From Coriobacteriia bacterium (GTDB taxonomy: Bacteria > Actinomycetota > Coriobacteriia > Coriobacteriales > Atopobiaceae): a stretch of DNA of 35,495 nucleotides. The stretch lies in NCBI GenBank assembly GCA_030530145.1, contig JAUMVN010000024.1, positions 1 through 35,495 of the forward strand, read 5' to 3'. Below the pieces are notes generated by a model, which was not told where the DNA came from, did no database searches, and worked only from the letters and a program-made list of their open reading frames with translations. Below are positions 23,747 through 33,378 of the stretch, piece after piece; within the stretch, counting starts at the first letter, position 1, and each line of letters starts with the position of its first letter. A program made the position numbers and the translations under genes.

Positions 23747-25048
23747 ATGGGCCCTGACCCGATCATCAGGCGCGACCCGGTGGACACCGGACGCATCTAT
23801 ATGTGCATCGACCTCAAGAGCTTCTATGCCTCCGTCGAGTGCGCCGACCGCGGCCTCGACCCCTTTACCACGAACCTCGTGGTGGCCGACCCCACCCGCG
23901 GCGACGGCACGATTTGCTTGGCCGCGAGCCCCGCGATCAAGGCGCTCGGCGTCTCGAGCCGTGCGCGGGTCTTTGAGATCCCCAAGGACATCGAGTACGT
24001 CAAGGCCCCTCCGCGCATGAAGCGCTACATGGAGGTCTCGGCCCAGATCTACGGCATCTATCTGCAGCGCATTAGTGCGCAGGACATCCACGTCTACTCC
24101 ATCGACGAGTGCTTCATCGACGCGACGCCCTACCTCAAGCTCTACAACACCGACGCCCGCAGCTTGGCCAAGCTCCTTATGAAGGACGTCGAGGACCAGA
24201 CCCATATCTGCGCCACGGCGGGCATCGGCACGAACCTCTTCCTGGCAAAAGTGGCGCTCGACGTGACCGCCAAGCACGTGGACGACCACATCGGCTTCCT
24301 TAACGAGCGCCAGTTCCGGCGAAAGATCTGGCACCACCAGCCCATCACCGACATCTGGGGGATCGGCCCCGGCATCGCGCGGCGCCTGCGGCAGTACAAC
24401 GTGCGCGACTTGGCCGGAATCACGCAGATCGACGAACGGTTCCTGCACAAGGAGTTCGGCGTCAACGCGGAGTACCTGATCGACCACGCCTGGGGATACG
24501 AGCCCTGCACCATGGCCGATATCCACGCGTACCGCCCGCACGGCCACTCAACGGCCAACGGGCAGGTGCTCATGCGCGACTACAGCGTCGCCGAGGCGCG
24601 CAACGTGCTGCGCGAGATGGCCACGGCCTCGGCACTCGACCTCGTCGAGAAGCGCCTGGTCTGCGACTCGGTCGCGCTCTATGTGGGTTATTCCTGGGAC
24701 GACCTCGGCGCCCCGAGCGCCGGCGCGGCGCGCAAGCTCGGCAAGCTCACGAACTCACGCTCCGAGCTCCTTGCCCGCGTGCTGGAGATCTACGACGAGA
24801 TCGTGAACCGTGACCGTTCCGTAAGGCGCCTTTCCGTGAGCCTCGGCGGCCTGGCCGACGAGAAGTGCGCGACGCACACGCTCTTCGACGACGTGGCGGC
24901 CGAGGAGGAAGAGCACAGCCTCAGCGCCGCGACCCTCGCCGTACAGAAGAAGTTCGGCAAGAACGCCCTGCTCCGCGGCGTGAGCCTACGCGAGGAGGCC
25001 ACGCAGCGCGAGAGGAACAACCAGGTAGGAGGTCACCGTGCGGAATAG
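23747..25048 (+). CDS. Y-family translesion DNA polymerase (UmuC/DinB-like)
   Basis: 433 residues, ATG at 23747 with AAGAGGAGG upstream. Catalytic motifs of the palm are intact: MCIDLKSFYASVEC (metal-binding Asp) and HVYSIDECFIDATPYL (Asp-Glu). ATAGIGTNLFLAKVALD and the helix-hairpin-helix-like ITDIWGIGPGIARRL match the DinB/UmuC family; the C-terminal little-finger domain follows. Such enzymes copy damaged templates and are commonly LexA-controlled, consistent with the candidate SOS box just upstream. It overlaps the YolD-like gene by 11 nt, the common polymerase-YolD pairing of Gram-positive bacteria. It is not the E. coli UmuC type strictly, so no symbol is given. Confidence 0.94.
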   Translation: MGPDPIIRRDPVDTGRIYMCIDLKSFYASVECADRGLDPFTTNLVVADPTRGDGTICLAASPAIKALGVSSRARVFEIPKDIEYVKAPPRMKRYMEVSAQIYGIYLQRISAQDIHVYSIDECFIDATPYLKLYNTDARSLAKLLMKDVEDQTHICATAGIGTNLFLAKVALDVTAKHVDDHIGFLNERQFRRKIWHHQPITDIWGIGPGIARRLRQYNVRDLAGITQIDERFLHKEFGVNAEYLIDHAWGYEPCTMADIHAYRPHGHSTANGQVLMRDYSVAEARNVLREMATASALDLVEKRLVCDSVALYVGYSWDDLGAPSAGAARKLGKLTNSRSELLARVLEIYDEIVNRDRSVRRLSVSLGGLADEKCATHTLFDDVAAEEEEHSLSAATLAVQKKFGKNALLRGVSLREEATQRERNNQVGGHRAE

Positions 25049-25304
25049 CGGCGAACAGCCCCGGCACCCGGACGCAGCAAGTCGAGCCGGCCAAGACGCG
25101 CGCCGGCGCCCCGAAGACGAGCCGCTGGGCCGGCCCCGCACCTCTCGCCTGCCGAAACCGCGGGCCGAGCGCGCGAGCCAGTTCATGCCCTTCGCCGCCC
25201 TCACCGGCTTCGCGGACTACCTGCACGCCACCGACGAGGAGCGCGAGCGGATGTACGCCGACGACGAGTTCGCCCATCCCGAGGACTTCAGCGAGTGGGA
25301 CTAA
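25038..25304 (+). CDS. YolD-like small protein paired with the Y-family polymerase
   Basis: 88 residues starting at GTG (25038) with AGGAGG 5 nt upstream, overlapping the end of the polymerase gene by 11 nt. The first half is basic and low in complexity. The second half carries RASQFMPFAALTGFADYL, the signature of the small proteins that follow Y-family polymerases in clostridia and relatives (YolD-like), and the end is very acidic (DDEFAHPEDFSEWD). The partner role in translesion synthesis is inferred from gene order; the biochemical function of this family is not established. Confidence 0.75.
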   Translation: MRNSGEQPRHPDAASRAGQDARRRPEDEPLGRPRTSRLPKPRAERASQFMPFAALTGFADYLHATDEERERMYADDEFAHPEDFSEWD

Positions 25305-25310
25305 GGGCCC

Positions 25311-25757
25311 TCACCGCTCCCGCAGCTCGGGAAGGAAGCGCTGGACGGCAAGAAGGGCGAGCACGACCGTGACGCCGAGCTCCACGAGCAGGCTCGGCTG
25401 GCCGGCGCTTCTTGCCAGGTTGACCAGGCAGAGCGGAAGGCCGCCCGTGAACCAGAGCGCCGCTGCGAGGATCACCTTGTCGGAGACGGTCGGCTCGCGG
25501 CGGCTTGCGGCGACCACGGCCTTCCAGGCGCGTGCCTCGAAGACGACCATGACCACCACGAGCACGACGACGAGCGCCAGGGCGGCCACGGCGGCGGCGT
25601 TCGCCGCGTCGCCGGAGAGGCCGGCCACCACCGCCTCGGACACCAGCTCGACCGCCGTCACCCCGGCCATCGCCGCGCCCGCCGCCGCGAGCGACCGGCG
25701 CGCCTTGCCGCGCAGCTGCGCGTACGCCGCCTCGAGCTTCTTCGCCTTGTTGCCCAT
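25311..25757 (-). CDS. small integral membrane protein of unknown function
   Basis: 148 residues from the ATG at 25757 (AAAGGGG upstream). The first 30 residues are basic (MGNKAKKLEAAY). Several hydrophobic segments follow: AAAGAAMAGVTAVEL, AAVAALALVVVLVVVMVVF, VILAAALWFTGGLPLCLV and LLVELGVTVVLALLAV, a probable four-helix protein. I recognise no family. It is read from the same strand as the PTS operon, 104 nt after the GH1 stop, and is convergent with the polymerase operon. Confidence 0.7.
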   Translation of the reverse strand: MGNKAKKLEAAYAQLRGKARRSLAAAGAAMAGVTAVELVSEAVVAGLSGDAANAAAVAALALVVVLVVVMVVFEARAWKAVVAASRREPTVSDKVILAAALWFTGGLPLCLVNLARSAGQPSLLVELGVTVVLALLAVQRFLPELRER

Positions 25758-25778
25758 CGATACGCCCCTTTCCGTAAA

Positions 25779-25809
25779 GGCGGCGCCCCGCCGATCGCAG
25801 GACGCCGCC
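25779..25809 (-). terminator. possible terminator after the PTS/GH1 operon
   Basis: GGCGGCG (25779-25785) and CGCCGCC (25803-25809) form a 7-bp GC stem with a 17-nt loop. On the minus strand it is followed by TTTAC. It lies 53-83 nt after the GH1 stop and just before the ribosome binding site of the next gene, so it may only reduce read-through. Confidence 0.4.
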
Positions 25810-25861
25810 CCTTCATAGTCGGTCAAGCTTCACGAGCCCGAGCCTAAGCCCACCCGCGCCT

Positions 25862-27412
<1,551 letters not shown>

Positions 27413-27520
27413 CTACTTTTATGTATAAGCTTTGCTAGAGGGGGTCATGCGCCCATCCCTTGGGGAGAAAAGCGCCGGTAGAGCCTTTGCATTGGGGGTT
27501 CGCGCCGACGGCGGCGCCGC

Positions 27521-27850
27521 TTACTTGCGGGCGGCGAGCGCCTTTACCACAGGCAGCATCTTCTTTGCCATGTGGAGCTCGGCGGCGATGGTCATCAAGG
27601 TGTCCTGCGCGTGGACGAAGAGCACCGAGAACTCCATCGTCTCGCCGGAGGCCTCGCGCTGGATCATGTCGGTCTGGGACCGGTGCGCGGCGAGGATCTT
27701 CTTGTCGGCCTCGTCGAGGAAGCTCTCGGCGGCCTCGAGGTCGAGCTCAGCCAGGGCATCCATGGCCTTGTCGATAAAGACGCGCGCGTCTCCGGCGTTA
27801 AGGATGACCCCCATTGCGATGGTCGGGATATCAAACGTCTCCTCAGCCAT
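27521..27850 (-). CDS. PTS lactose/cellobiose-family EIIA component
   Basis: 109 residues, normal for a free lactose/cellobiose EIIA. The phosphorylated histidine lies in KKILAAHRSQTDMIQRE, and the C-terminal VHAQDTLMTIAAELHMAKKM matches the trimeric helical-bundle family. It takes phosphate from HPr and passes it to the EIIB encoded upstream. AGAGGAA precedes the ATG at 27850. It lies between EIIC and GH1 in the sugar operon. Confidence 0.93.
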   Translation of the reverse strand: MAEETFDIPTIAMGVILNAGDARVFIDKAMDALAELDLEAAESFLDEADKKILAAHRSQTDMIQREASGETMEFSVLFVHAQDTLMTIAAELHMAKKMLPVVKALAARK

Positions 27851-27869
27851 GTCGTGTTCCTCTCTGTGG

Positions 27870-27896
27870 GCCCCGGCCCGGCGGGCGGGCCGGGGC
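27870..27896 (-). terminator. GC-rich intercistronic hairpin between EIIC and EIIA
   Basis: GCCCCGGCCCG (27870-27880) and CGGGCCGGGGC (27886-27896) form a perfect 11-bp stem with a 5-nt loop. No U-tract follows on the minus strand; it sits 19 nt before the EIIA start codon. It is more likely an mRNA-processing or stability element, or a partial terminator, that sets the EIIC:EIIA ratio. Confidence 0.45.
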
Positions 27897-27994
27897 GTTT
27901 CTTGCTCAGTCGAACGGGTACGTGCCGTGTTGCCTTACTCGGCGGCCTCGGCGGCCTCGGCCTTGGCAGCGGCCTTGGCGGCCTTCTTCGCGGC

Positions 27995-29242
27995 CTACTC
28001 GGCGGCCTTCTCCTGCTCAAGCTTGAGCTGGTAGTTGTCGGCGGCCTTGAAGAACGGGAACCAGAGCACCGCGGCGATCAGCAGGTTGACGCAGACCAGG
28101 GCGATGTTGCGGACGTCGCCGCCGGACATGAAGAAGGCAGAGACCGCGTTGGGTAGGAAGTTCATGTCGAAGTTCTCGACGTGGAGGCTCGCCCAGCCCA
28201 TGCTCATCCAAAGGTACGCGTTCGCGGAAAGGAGGATGGACTGCAGGACCATCGGGATGAACATGAAGGGGTTCGCGACGATGGTGGAGAAGACGAGCGG
28301 CTCGTTGATGTTGAACAGCGACGGGATGATGGTGGCGCGGCCGAGGGTCTTGTTCTTCTTGGACTTGGAGAAGAGCATGTAGATGGCCAGCGGAAGCGTC
28401 GCGCCCTCGCCGCCGATCATGATGTAGCGGGTGATGCCGTAGGCGTTGATGTTCGTCGGGGCGAGGCCGGCGGCGTAGGCGGCCATGTTCTCGGCGAGCG
28501 CGGACTTCTGGATGGACTGCTGGATGGGCGAGAAGACCCAGCCGGAGATGCCGAAGAAGTAGAAGGTGTCCATGACGAACGGGATGGCGATGGTGCCGGG
28601 CAGTGTCTGGGCGAAGTTGGTCACCGGCGAGAGGATGATGGAGACGGCGCCGAAGACGTCGACCTGGCCGATGAAGGTGACGAGCCACGCGATGAAGAGG
28701 GACAGCAGGACGGCCAGGATGTTGTCGAACCAGTTCTTGACGAAGTCGGGAATCACCGAGTCCTCGCCGAAGAAGCTCATGCGGGCCATGCGCTTGTAGA
28801 TGAAGCCGACCACGAAGCCGACGACCATGGCGGTGAACATGCCGCCCGCGCCGAACTTGTTGATGGTGAAGACGTAGCCTGCGTCGGTGACGTCGGGGTT
28901 CATGCAGAGCATGAAGGCGCCGATGCCGGTGAAGCCGGCGATCATCGAGCGGTCCTTGCGGCCTTCCTTGACGGCGACGTTGTGAGGGATGATGAACGCC
29001 ATGAACATGCCGACGAGGCCGAAGGAGTAGGTGGTCAGGGGCGAGAGGTCGGGCAGGAAGTCGAAGAAGCGGCGCAGGATGTTCCACAGGCTCGGGATGG
29101 CGGAGACCATCGAGAACGGGACGATGTAGAGGACCGCGTCCGAGATGACGCCGAACCAGTAGGTCGAGGTCAGCTTGTTCATGAGCGGGACGATGTGCGT
29201 GGTAATCCAGTCCTGCACCGAGGTCATGAGTTTCTGAAGCAT
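27995..29242 (-). CDS. PTS EIIC permease, lactose/cellobiose family, with early amber stop
   Basis: 415 residues from the ATG at 29242 (MLQKLMTSVQDWITTH), with AGGGGG just upstream. About ten membrane segments; YWFGVISDAVLYIVPFSMVS, GITRYIMIGGEGATLPLA and PSLFNINEPLVFSTIVANPF are hallmark blocks of the cellobiose/lactose EIIC family. It transports and phosphorylates a beta-glucoside with EIIB and EIIA. It starts 10 nt after the EIIB stop. The frame ends at a TAG inside an Ala/Lys/Glu-rich tail; in the same frame 19 further A/K/E codons run to a TAA at 27935-27937. The tail looks truncated by a recent nonsense change, outside the transport domain, so the permease is probably active. Confidence 0.92.
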   Translation of the reverse strand: MLQKLMTSVQDWITTHIVPLMNKLTSTYWFGVISDAVLYIVPFSMVSAIPSLWNILRRFFDFLPDLSPLTTYSFGLVGMFMAFIIPHNVAVKEGRKDRSMIAGFTGIGAFMLCMNPDVTDAGYVFTINKFGAGGMFTAMVVGFVVGFIYKRMARMSFFGEDSVIPDFVKNWFDNILAVLLSLFIAWLVTFIGQVDVFGAVSIILSPVTNFAQTLPGTIAIPFVMDTFYFFGISGWVFSPIQQSIQKSALAENMAAYAAGLAPTNINAYGITRYIMIGGEGATLPLAIYMLFSKSKKNKTLGRATIIPSLFNINEPLVFSTIVANPFMFIPMVLQSILLSANAYLWMSMGWASLHVENFDMNFLPNAVSAFFMSGGDVRNIALVCVNLLIAAVLWFPFFKAADNYQLKLEQEKAAE

Positions 29243-29252
29243 CTGGAGCCCC

Positions 29253-29579
29253 CTACTCGTCGAGAAGGTCGTAGGCGTCCTCGAGGATGCCCTCGCCGTC
29301 GAGCGCCGCGTAGTAATCCGGGTCGATCGCCATGACCTTGACGCCGTAGGGCGCGACCTGGGCCGAGATCTCGGGCACCTCGCTCGCGAAGTGCGGGCCG
29401 AGGAGAAGGACATCGATCTTGTCGGCGTAGTCCATGATCTCGGACTTGCTCACGGCCTTGATGGTGCAGTCGCGGCCCTGGGCCTTGGCGACCTTGCGCA
29501 TGCCGGCAGCCATGAAGCCGGTCGAGGCGCCGATTCCGCAGGCCAGGAGGATGCGGGTGGTTCCGTTCGCATCTGCCAT
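29253..29579 (-). CDS. PTS EIIB component, lactose/cellobiose family
   Basis: 108 residues. The phosphocysteine loop is ILLACGIGASTGFMAAGM (Cys14), typical of cellobiose/lactose-type EIIB, and IDVLLLGPHFASEVPEI is the second family motif. It passes phosphate from EIIA to the incoming sugar in EIIC. AAAGGA precedes the ATG at 29579. It is the first gene of the operon EIIB-EIIC-EIIA-GH1, divergent from the PRD regulator, with the operator-like dyads between them. Confidence 0.93.
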   Translation of the reverse strand: MADANGTTRILLACGIGASTGFMAAGMRKVAKAQGRDCTIKAVSKSEIMDYADKIDVLLLGPHFASEVPEISAQVAPYGVKVMAIDPDYYAALDGEGILEDAYDLLDE

Positions 29580-29647
29580 CGTGGTTCCTTTCCTTGTGTC
29601 GTTCGTGTGCGGCGACGTGTCGACCCGGCGCCCTTCTTGCTGCCTGC

Positions 29648-29653
29648 ACTATA
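29648..29653 (-). promoter_or_regulatory. candidate -10 of the PTS operon
   Basis: TATAGT on the minus strand is a good -10 hexamer about 70 nt before the EIIB ATG. No recognisable -35 lies 16-18 nt upstream, which would fit a promoter needing an activator. Confidence 0.35.
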
Positions 29654-29705
29654 CGTGTAGGGGCGCCGGCGCCGCGAACCGAGATTTTTCCGCGCAGGCG
29701 GCAAT

Positions 29706-29749
29706 GCGGAAAGTTTTCCGCTCGCCGGAAAAGCCGGCGGTTTTCCGGC
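29706..29749. promoter_or_regulatory. operator-like double palindrome between PTS operon and regulator
   Basis: Two adjacent dyads share GGAAA/TTTCC: GCGGAAAGTTTTCCGC (29706-29721), and GCCGGAAAA with TTTTCCGGC (arms 29724-29732 and 29741-29749). A further half-site, CGGAAAG, follows at 29754. They lie upstream of the PTS -10 candidate and of the regulator gene, as expected for binding sites of the divergent PRD activator. The binding protein is inferred. Confidence 0.55.
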
Positions 29750-29842
29750 CTCCCGGAAAGCGAACGAAGACGGCCGCCATCGCCGCTGTGTAGAATCGCA
29801 AACGAATCTATTTTCAAACAACGCGCAGATGGGGCGGGGTAC

Positions 29843-31834
29843 ATGGCGAACAAGAAGAGAGAACGCTTGATACGCCTGGTCAACGTCCTCGAGGGCGCGT
29901 CGGCGCCCGTTCCCGCGGCCGCGCTCGCGAGGATGCTCGACACGAGCGAGCGCACCATCCGCAACTATGTGGCCCAGATCAACGACGAAGGCGCCCGCCG
30001 CATCGAGTCCCCCAACGAGGGATACCGGCTCGCGGACGCGGGCGCGAAGAAGCCCGGCGCGACCGATGCCGCGCCAGCCGGAGGCGCTTCTCGCCCTGCG
30101 CCCCTCTCGTTCGCCGGGACGCCCGGCTCCGCGATCGCGCGGCGCGACTACGTGATCTCGCGCCTGATCGTGCGGCCGAGCGGCGTGGAGGTCTTTGAGG
30201 CCGCCAAGCGCCTGCACATCAGCGAGAGCACCTTTGCCAGCAGCGTCATGCCCCAGGTACGCCAGCTCCTCTCGCAGTTCGGCCTCGGCATCGAGACGCA
30301 CAGCTTCGTGATGACCCTCACCGGCAGCGAGCAGGACAAGCGCCGGCTCATGGGGTTTCTTGCCACGCACGATTCCGACGGCTACTTCAGCTCCACGCAG
30401 ACGCTCGAGGGGCTCTTCCCCGAGTTCGACGTCGAGTCGATCCTGGCTGCCATCGTCAGGATCTGCCAGGATTCCGAGCTGCTCATCAATGATTTCGCGC
30501 TGAACAACCTGCTCATCCACCTGCTCGTCATCGTCATACGCCTGAAGTCCGCGAACGCCCTGCCCGAGGGCGACGAGGTCATCGACGTGAACAAGATGCT
30601 CGAGGAGTTCAACCAGCGCGAGGCCATCCTGCGCTGCGCGAACAGCGTCTCTTCTTACTTCGAGCGCGAGTTCGGCTGCGTGATCCCCGAGGCCGACTAC
30701 CGGCAGATCGTCGTGCTCATCGCGCTCTCCGTCGAGCGCTGCAGCTACGAGAACCTCAACCTCGAGGGCCTGGCCGACCTCATCGACCAGGACTTCCTCG
30801 ACCTTGTGAAGAGGATCTGCGACCAGACGGTCGTCCGCTACGACATCCCCGCCTTCGACGAGCCGCTCCTGCTGCAGCTCACGCTCCATGTGTTCAACGC
30901 GGTGCAGCGGGCGAAGTACCGCGTGAGCTACCCGAACCCGCTGGCCCACCAGATCAAGCACGAATACGCGCCGGTCTACGACATGGCCGTCTACTTCGCC
31001 CATCAGTTCACCCGCGAGCGGGGCGTGCAGATGGACGAGAACGAGATCGCCTTCATCGCGTTCCACATCGGCGCCTATCTGGAGCGCTGCCCCGCGCAGA
31101 ACAAGGCCGTGACCTGCGTCGTAGTGGTGAACAACTACCACGGCATGGCCTCGCAGCTCGCGAGCGACGTGCAGCGAGCGCTCGGCGAGGAAGCCGTTGT
31201 CGCGGGGGTGATGACGCAGCAGGAGTACCTGGCGCAGGGGCCCGAGTGCGACTTCGTCGTCTGCTCGGCGAGGATCGAGGGCGCGGCCGCGGAGCAGGTG
31301 GTGGTCGGCCCCATCCTGACCCGCAAGGGAGAGCGCGCCGTCCGCGAGAAGGTCGAGGACATCCTGAGGGCGCGCGAGACGGGGGCGTCCCGCCGCTTCC
31401 TGAAGAGCCTCTTCAGCCCCGACCTCTATGCGCGCAACGTCGAGCTCGAGGGCGGGCGCGACGAGGTGATCGACTACCTGGCGTCCCTCGCCGAGTGGCT
31501 GGGCTATGCCGAGAAGGACTTCGTGCGCGACGTCCACGCGCGCGAGGCCGCGTCGTCGACCGCCTTCACGGACTGCCTGGCCGTGCCGCACTCCATCGGC
31601 GCCTACGCCAAGCGCTCCTTCATCGCCGTGCTCCACAACGACGCGCCCATAGCCTGGGGCAACCACAAGGTCAAGTTCGTCCTGCTCATCGGCATCGCCG
31701 AGCAGGACATGACGATGTTCCGCGGCGCGTTCGACATCATCGTCGAGACCTTCATGTCCGTGGACAAGACGGCGGCGCTGCTGCGCACGGGCCGCTACGA
31801 CGAGTTCGTGGAGGCGTTCCTGCGGGCGATCTAG
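29843..31834 (+). CDS. PRD-containing transcriptional regulator with EIIA domain (LicR/MtlR type)
   Basis: 663 residues from the ATG at 29843 with GGGGCGGGG upstream. Domains in order: an N-terminal winged HTH (RERLIRLVNVLEGASAP, LDTSERTIRNYVAQI), a second Mga-like HTH (about 100-170), PRD1 (about 190-300) and PRD2 (about 300-420, EPLLLQLTLHVFNAVQRA, ENEIAFIAFHIGAYLER). A degenerate EIIB-like domain (VTCVVVVNNYHGMASQL) lacks the active cysteine. A fructose/mannitol-type EIIA domain follows, with the phosphohistidine in LAVPHSIGAYA. Such regulators activate PTS operons according to phosphorylation by HPr and EII proteins. It is divergent from the beta-glucoside PTS operon, its likely target. 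Confidence 0.92.
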   Translation: MANKKRERLIRLVNVLEGASAPVPAAALARMLDTSERTIRNYVAQINDEGARRIESPNEGYRLADAGAKKPGATDAAPAGGASRPAPLSFAGTPGSAIARRDYVISRLIVRPSGVEVFEAAKRLHISESTFASSVMPQVRQLLSQFGLGIETHSFVMTLTGSEQDKRRLMGFLATHDSDGYFSSTQTLEGLFPEFDVESILAAIVRICQDSELLINDFALNNLLIHLLVIVIRLKSANALPEGDEVIDVNKMLEEFNQREAILRCANSVSSYFEREFGCVIPEADYRQIVVLIALSVERCSYENLNLEGLADLIDQDFLDLVKRICDQTVVRYDIPAFDEPLLLQLTLHVFNAVQRAKYRVSYPNPLAHQIKHEYAPVYDMAVYFAHQFTRERGVQMDENEIAFIAFHIGAYLERCPAQNKAVTCVVVVNNYHGMASQLASDVQRALGEEAVVAGVMTQQEYLAQGPECDFVVCSARIEGAAAEQVVVGPILTRKGERAVREKVEDILRARETGASRRFLKSLFSPDLYARNVELEGGRDEVIDYLASLAEWLGYAEKDFVRDVHAREAASSTAFTDCLAVPHSIGAYAKRSFIAVLHNDAPIAWGNHKVKFVLLIGIAEQDMTMFRGAFDIIVETFMSVDKTAALLRTGRYDEFVEAFLRAI

Positions 31835-31877
31835 TTGAGGTGGCGAGGGCGCCGGGCGCCGCGAGGGAATGAAGCGC

Positions 31878-31910
31878 CTCATCCAAGGTTATCGCATAAC
31901 CTTGGATGAG
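31878..31910. terminator. perfect 15-bp hairpin between convergent genes
   Basis: CTCATCCAAGGTTAT (31878-31892) and ATAACCTTGGATGAG (31896-31910) pair perfectly around a CGC loop. It lies between the stops of the PRD regulator and pdxR. No T-tract follows. CCAAGGTTAT recurs at 31923-31932, so it may be a repeat or a bidirectional stop structure. Confidence 0.5.
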
Positions 31911-31933
31911 AACGACGCTGAGCCAAGGTTATT

Positions 31934-31954
31934 GCGGGACGCGGGACGCGGGAC
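31934..31954. repeat. three tandem copies of a 7-bp unit
   Basis: GCGGGAC is repeated three times head to tail just before the pdxR stop. A short slippage-prone tract; no function is suggested. Confidence 0.7.
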
Positions 31955-31965
31955 GCGAACCGACT

Positions 31966-33378
31966 TTAGCCGATAGCGTCCGCGAACAGAGTCGCTGCCT
32001 CCTCCGCGGCCGTCGCGTCGAGGCTTGCGTACTGGATGACGAACCTCCGCAAGCCATCTACCTGCGGCGCATTGTCCGGCACCGTCACAAAATCCGAGAG
32101 CGGCGCCACACGAAGGCCTTGGGCAAGAAGCGCCGCCGCGATGTCCTTCTCGCTGCGGCTACATTCGACGGCAAGGACGAAGTGCAGGCCCGAGTCGGCT
32201 TCCTCCACCCGCATGCAGGGCGCCGCCGGCGTGGAAAGAAGCGCGTCCACGAGCGCGTCTCGCCGTTCGCGCGCACGCTTGCGCATGCGGCTCACGTAGC
32301 GCTCGTAGTCGCCCGTCTCGAGCAGGCGCGCCAAGGCCACCTGCTGCACGGAGCTCAGCGTCGAGGAATAAAAACCAAGCTCATCCGTGAACCGTCCCAC
32401 GAGCTCGGCGGGCAGCACCATATACGCCAGGCGCAGCGCGGAGCCGAGGCTCTTTGAGAACGTGTTCGTGTAGATCACGCGACCCGCAGCGTCCATCCCC
32501 GCGAAGGGCGGTACCGGGCGGCCGGCGAGTCGGAACTCGCAGTCATAGTCGTCCTCGACGATCCAGCGGTTCTGCGCCGCGGATGCCCAGCTCAGAAGCT
32601 CGTAGCGGCGAGAAATGCTGGTCACGCGGCCCGTGGGGAACTGATGTGAGGGCATGATGTGCACGACGTCGGCAGCCGTAGCCTCAAGCGCCGCCATCTG
32701 CACGCCGTCGGCGTCCAGCGGCACGTGGGCCACGCGCTGTACCCCGCAGGCGTTATACAGCCTGGTCAGGCGCGGATACCCCGGGTCCTCGAGCGCGTAG
32801 GTGAGGTCGCGCCCCAAGAGCTGCACGATCATGGTGTCGAGCACCTGTGCGCCCGCGCCCACGACGATGCAGCCGGGGTCCACGTCCATGCCGCGCGTCT
32901 GCCGCAGGTAGGCGGCTATGGCCGACCGCAGCCGCTCCGTCCCCTGCGCCGGCGCAGGCGAGAAGCACTCGGCCTCCGGCTCGGACACGAGCGCCTGGCG
33001 CAGCGCCTGCGACCAGAGCCGCGCGGCCTCCGGTCCGGGCTCGCCGGATGCAAGGTCAATCCGCGGCTCGGGCGACACCGCGAGCGCCGGCTCGGGCGCT
33101 CGCCCATCCTGCGGCAACCCCCGCTTCACCTGCCGTGGCAGCCTCGCCGAGAAGTACCCGCTGCGCGGCCGAGACTTCACGTACCCCTCGGCCACGAGCT
33201 GGGCGTAGGCGCCCTCGACGGTGACGACGCTCACGCCCAGGTGCTCAGCAAGCCCGCGCTTGGACGGCAGATGCTCCTCCGCGCCGATGGCACCGCTCAC
33301 GATGTCGTCGCGAATCCGCTGGTAAAGATACTCGTACAGGGACTTCTCGCCACGTGCCCCGAGGTCGTAGTCAAGCAT
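31966..33378 (-). CDS. pdxR: MocR/GntR-family PLP-dependent regulator, PdxR
   Basis: 470 residues. The N-terminus is a GntR winged helix: SLYEYLYQRIRDDIVSGAIG, then HLPSKRGLAEHLGVSVVTVE and YVKSRPRSGYF. The rest is a fold-type I aminotransferase-like domain: IVEDDYDCEFRLAGR and the PLP-lysine region IYTNTFSKSLGSALRLAYMV. MocR proteins divergent from pdxST sense pyridoxal phosphate and control vitamin B6 synthesis, and that arrangement is present here. AAGG lies just before the ATG at 33378. Annotation as PdxR depends on context as much as on sequence. Confidence 0.9.
   Translation of the reverse strand: MLDYDLGARGEKSLYEYLYQRIRDDIVSGAIGAEEHLPSKRGLAEHLGVSVVTVEGAYAQLVAEGYVKSRPRSGYFSARLPRQVKRGLPQDGRAPEPALAVSPEPRIDLASGEPGPEAARLWSQALRQALVSEPEAECFSPAPAQGTERLRSAIAAYLRQTRGMDVDPGCIVVGAGAQVLDTMIVQLLGRDLTYALEDPGYPRLTRLYNACGVQRVAHVPLDADGVQMAALEATAADVVHIMPSHQFPTGRVTSISRRYELLSWASAAQNRWIVEDDYDCEFRLAGRPVPPFAGMDAAGRVIYTNTFSKSLGSALRLAYMVLPAELVGRFTDELGFYSSTLSSVQQVALARLLETGDYERYVSRMRKRARERRDALVDALLSTPAAPCMRVEEADSGLHFVLAVECSRSEKDIAAALLAQGLRVAPLSDFVTVPDNAPQVDGLRRFVIQYASLDATAAEEAATLFADAIG

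Noticed and set aside
29450-31882. 810-codon minus-strand ORF opposite the PRD regulator
   Set aside because: Low-complexity Arg/Glu/Val-rich shadow; the opposite strand codes for a complete multi-domain regulator.
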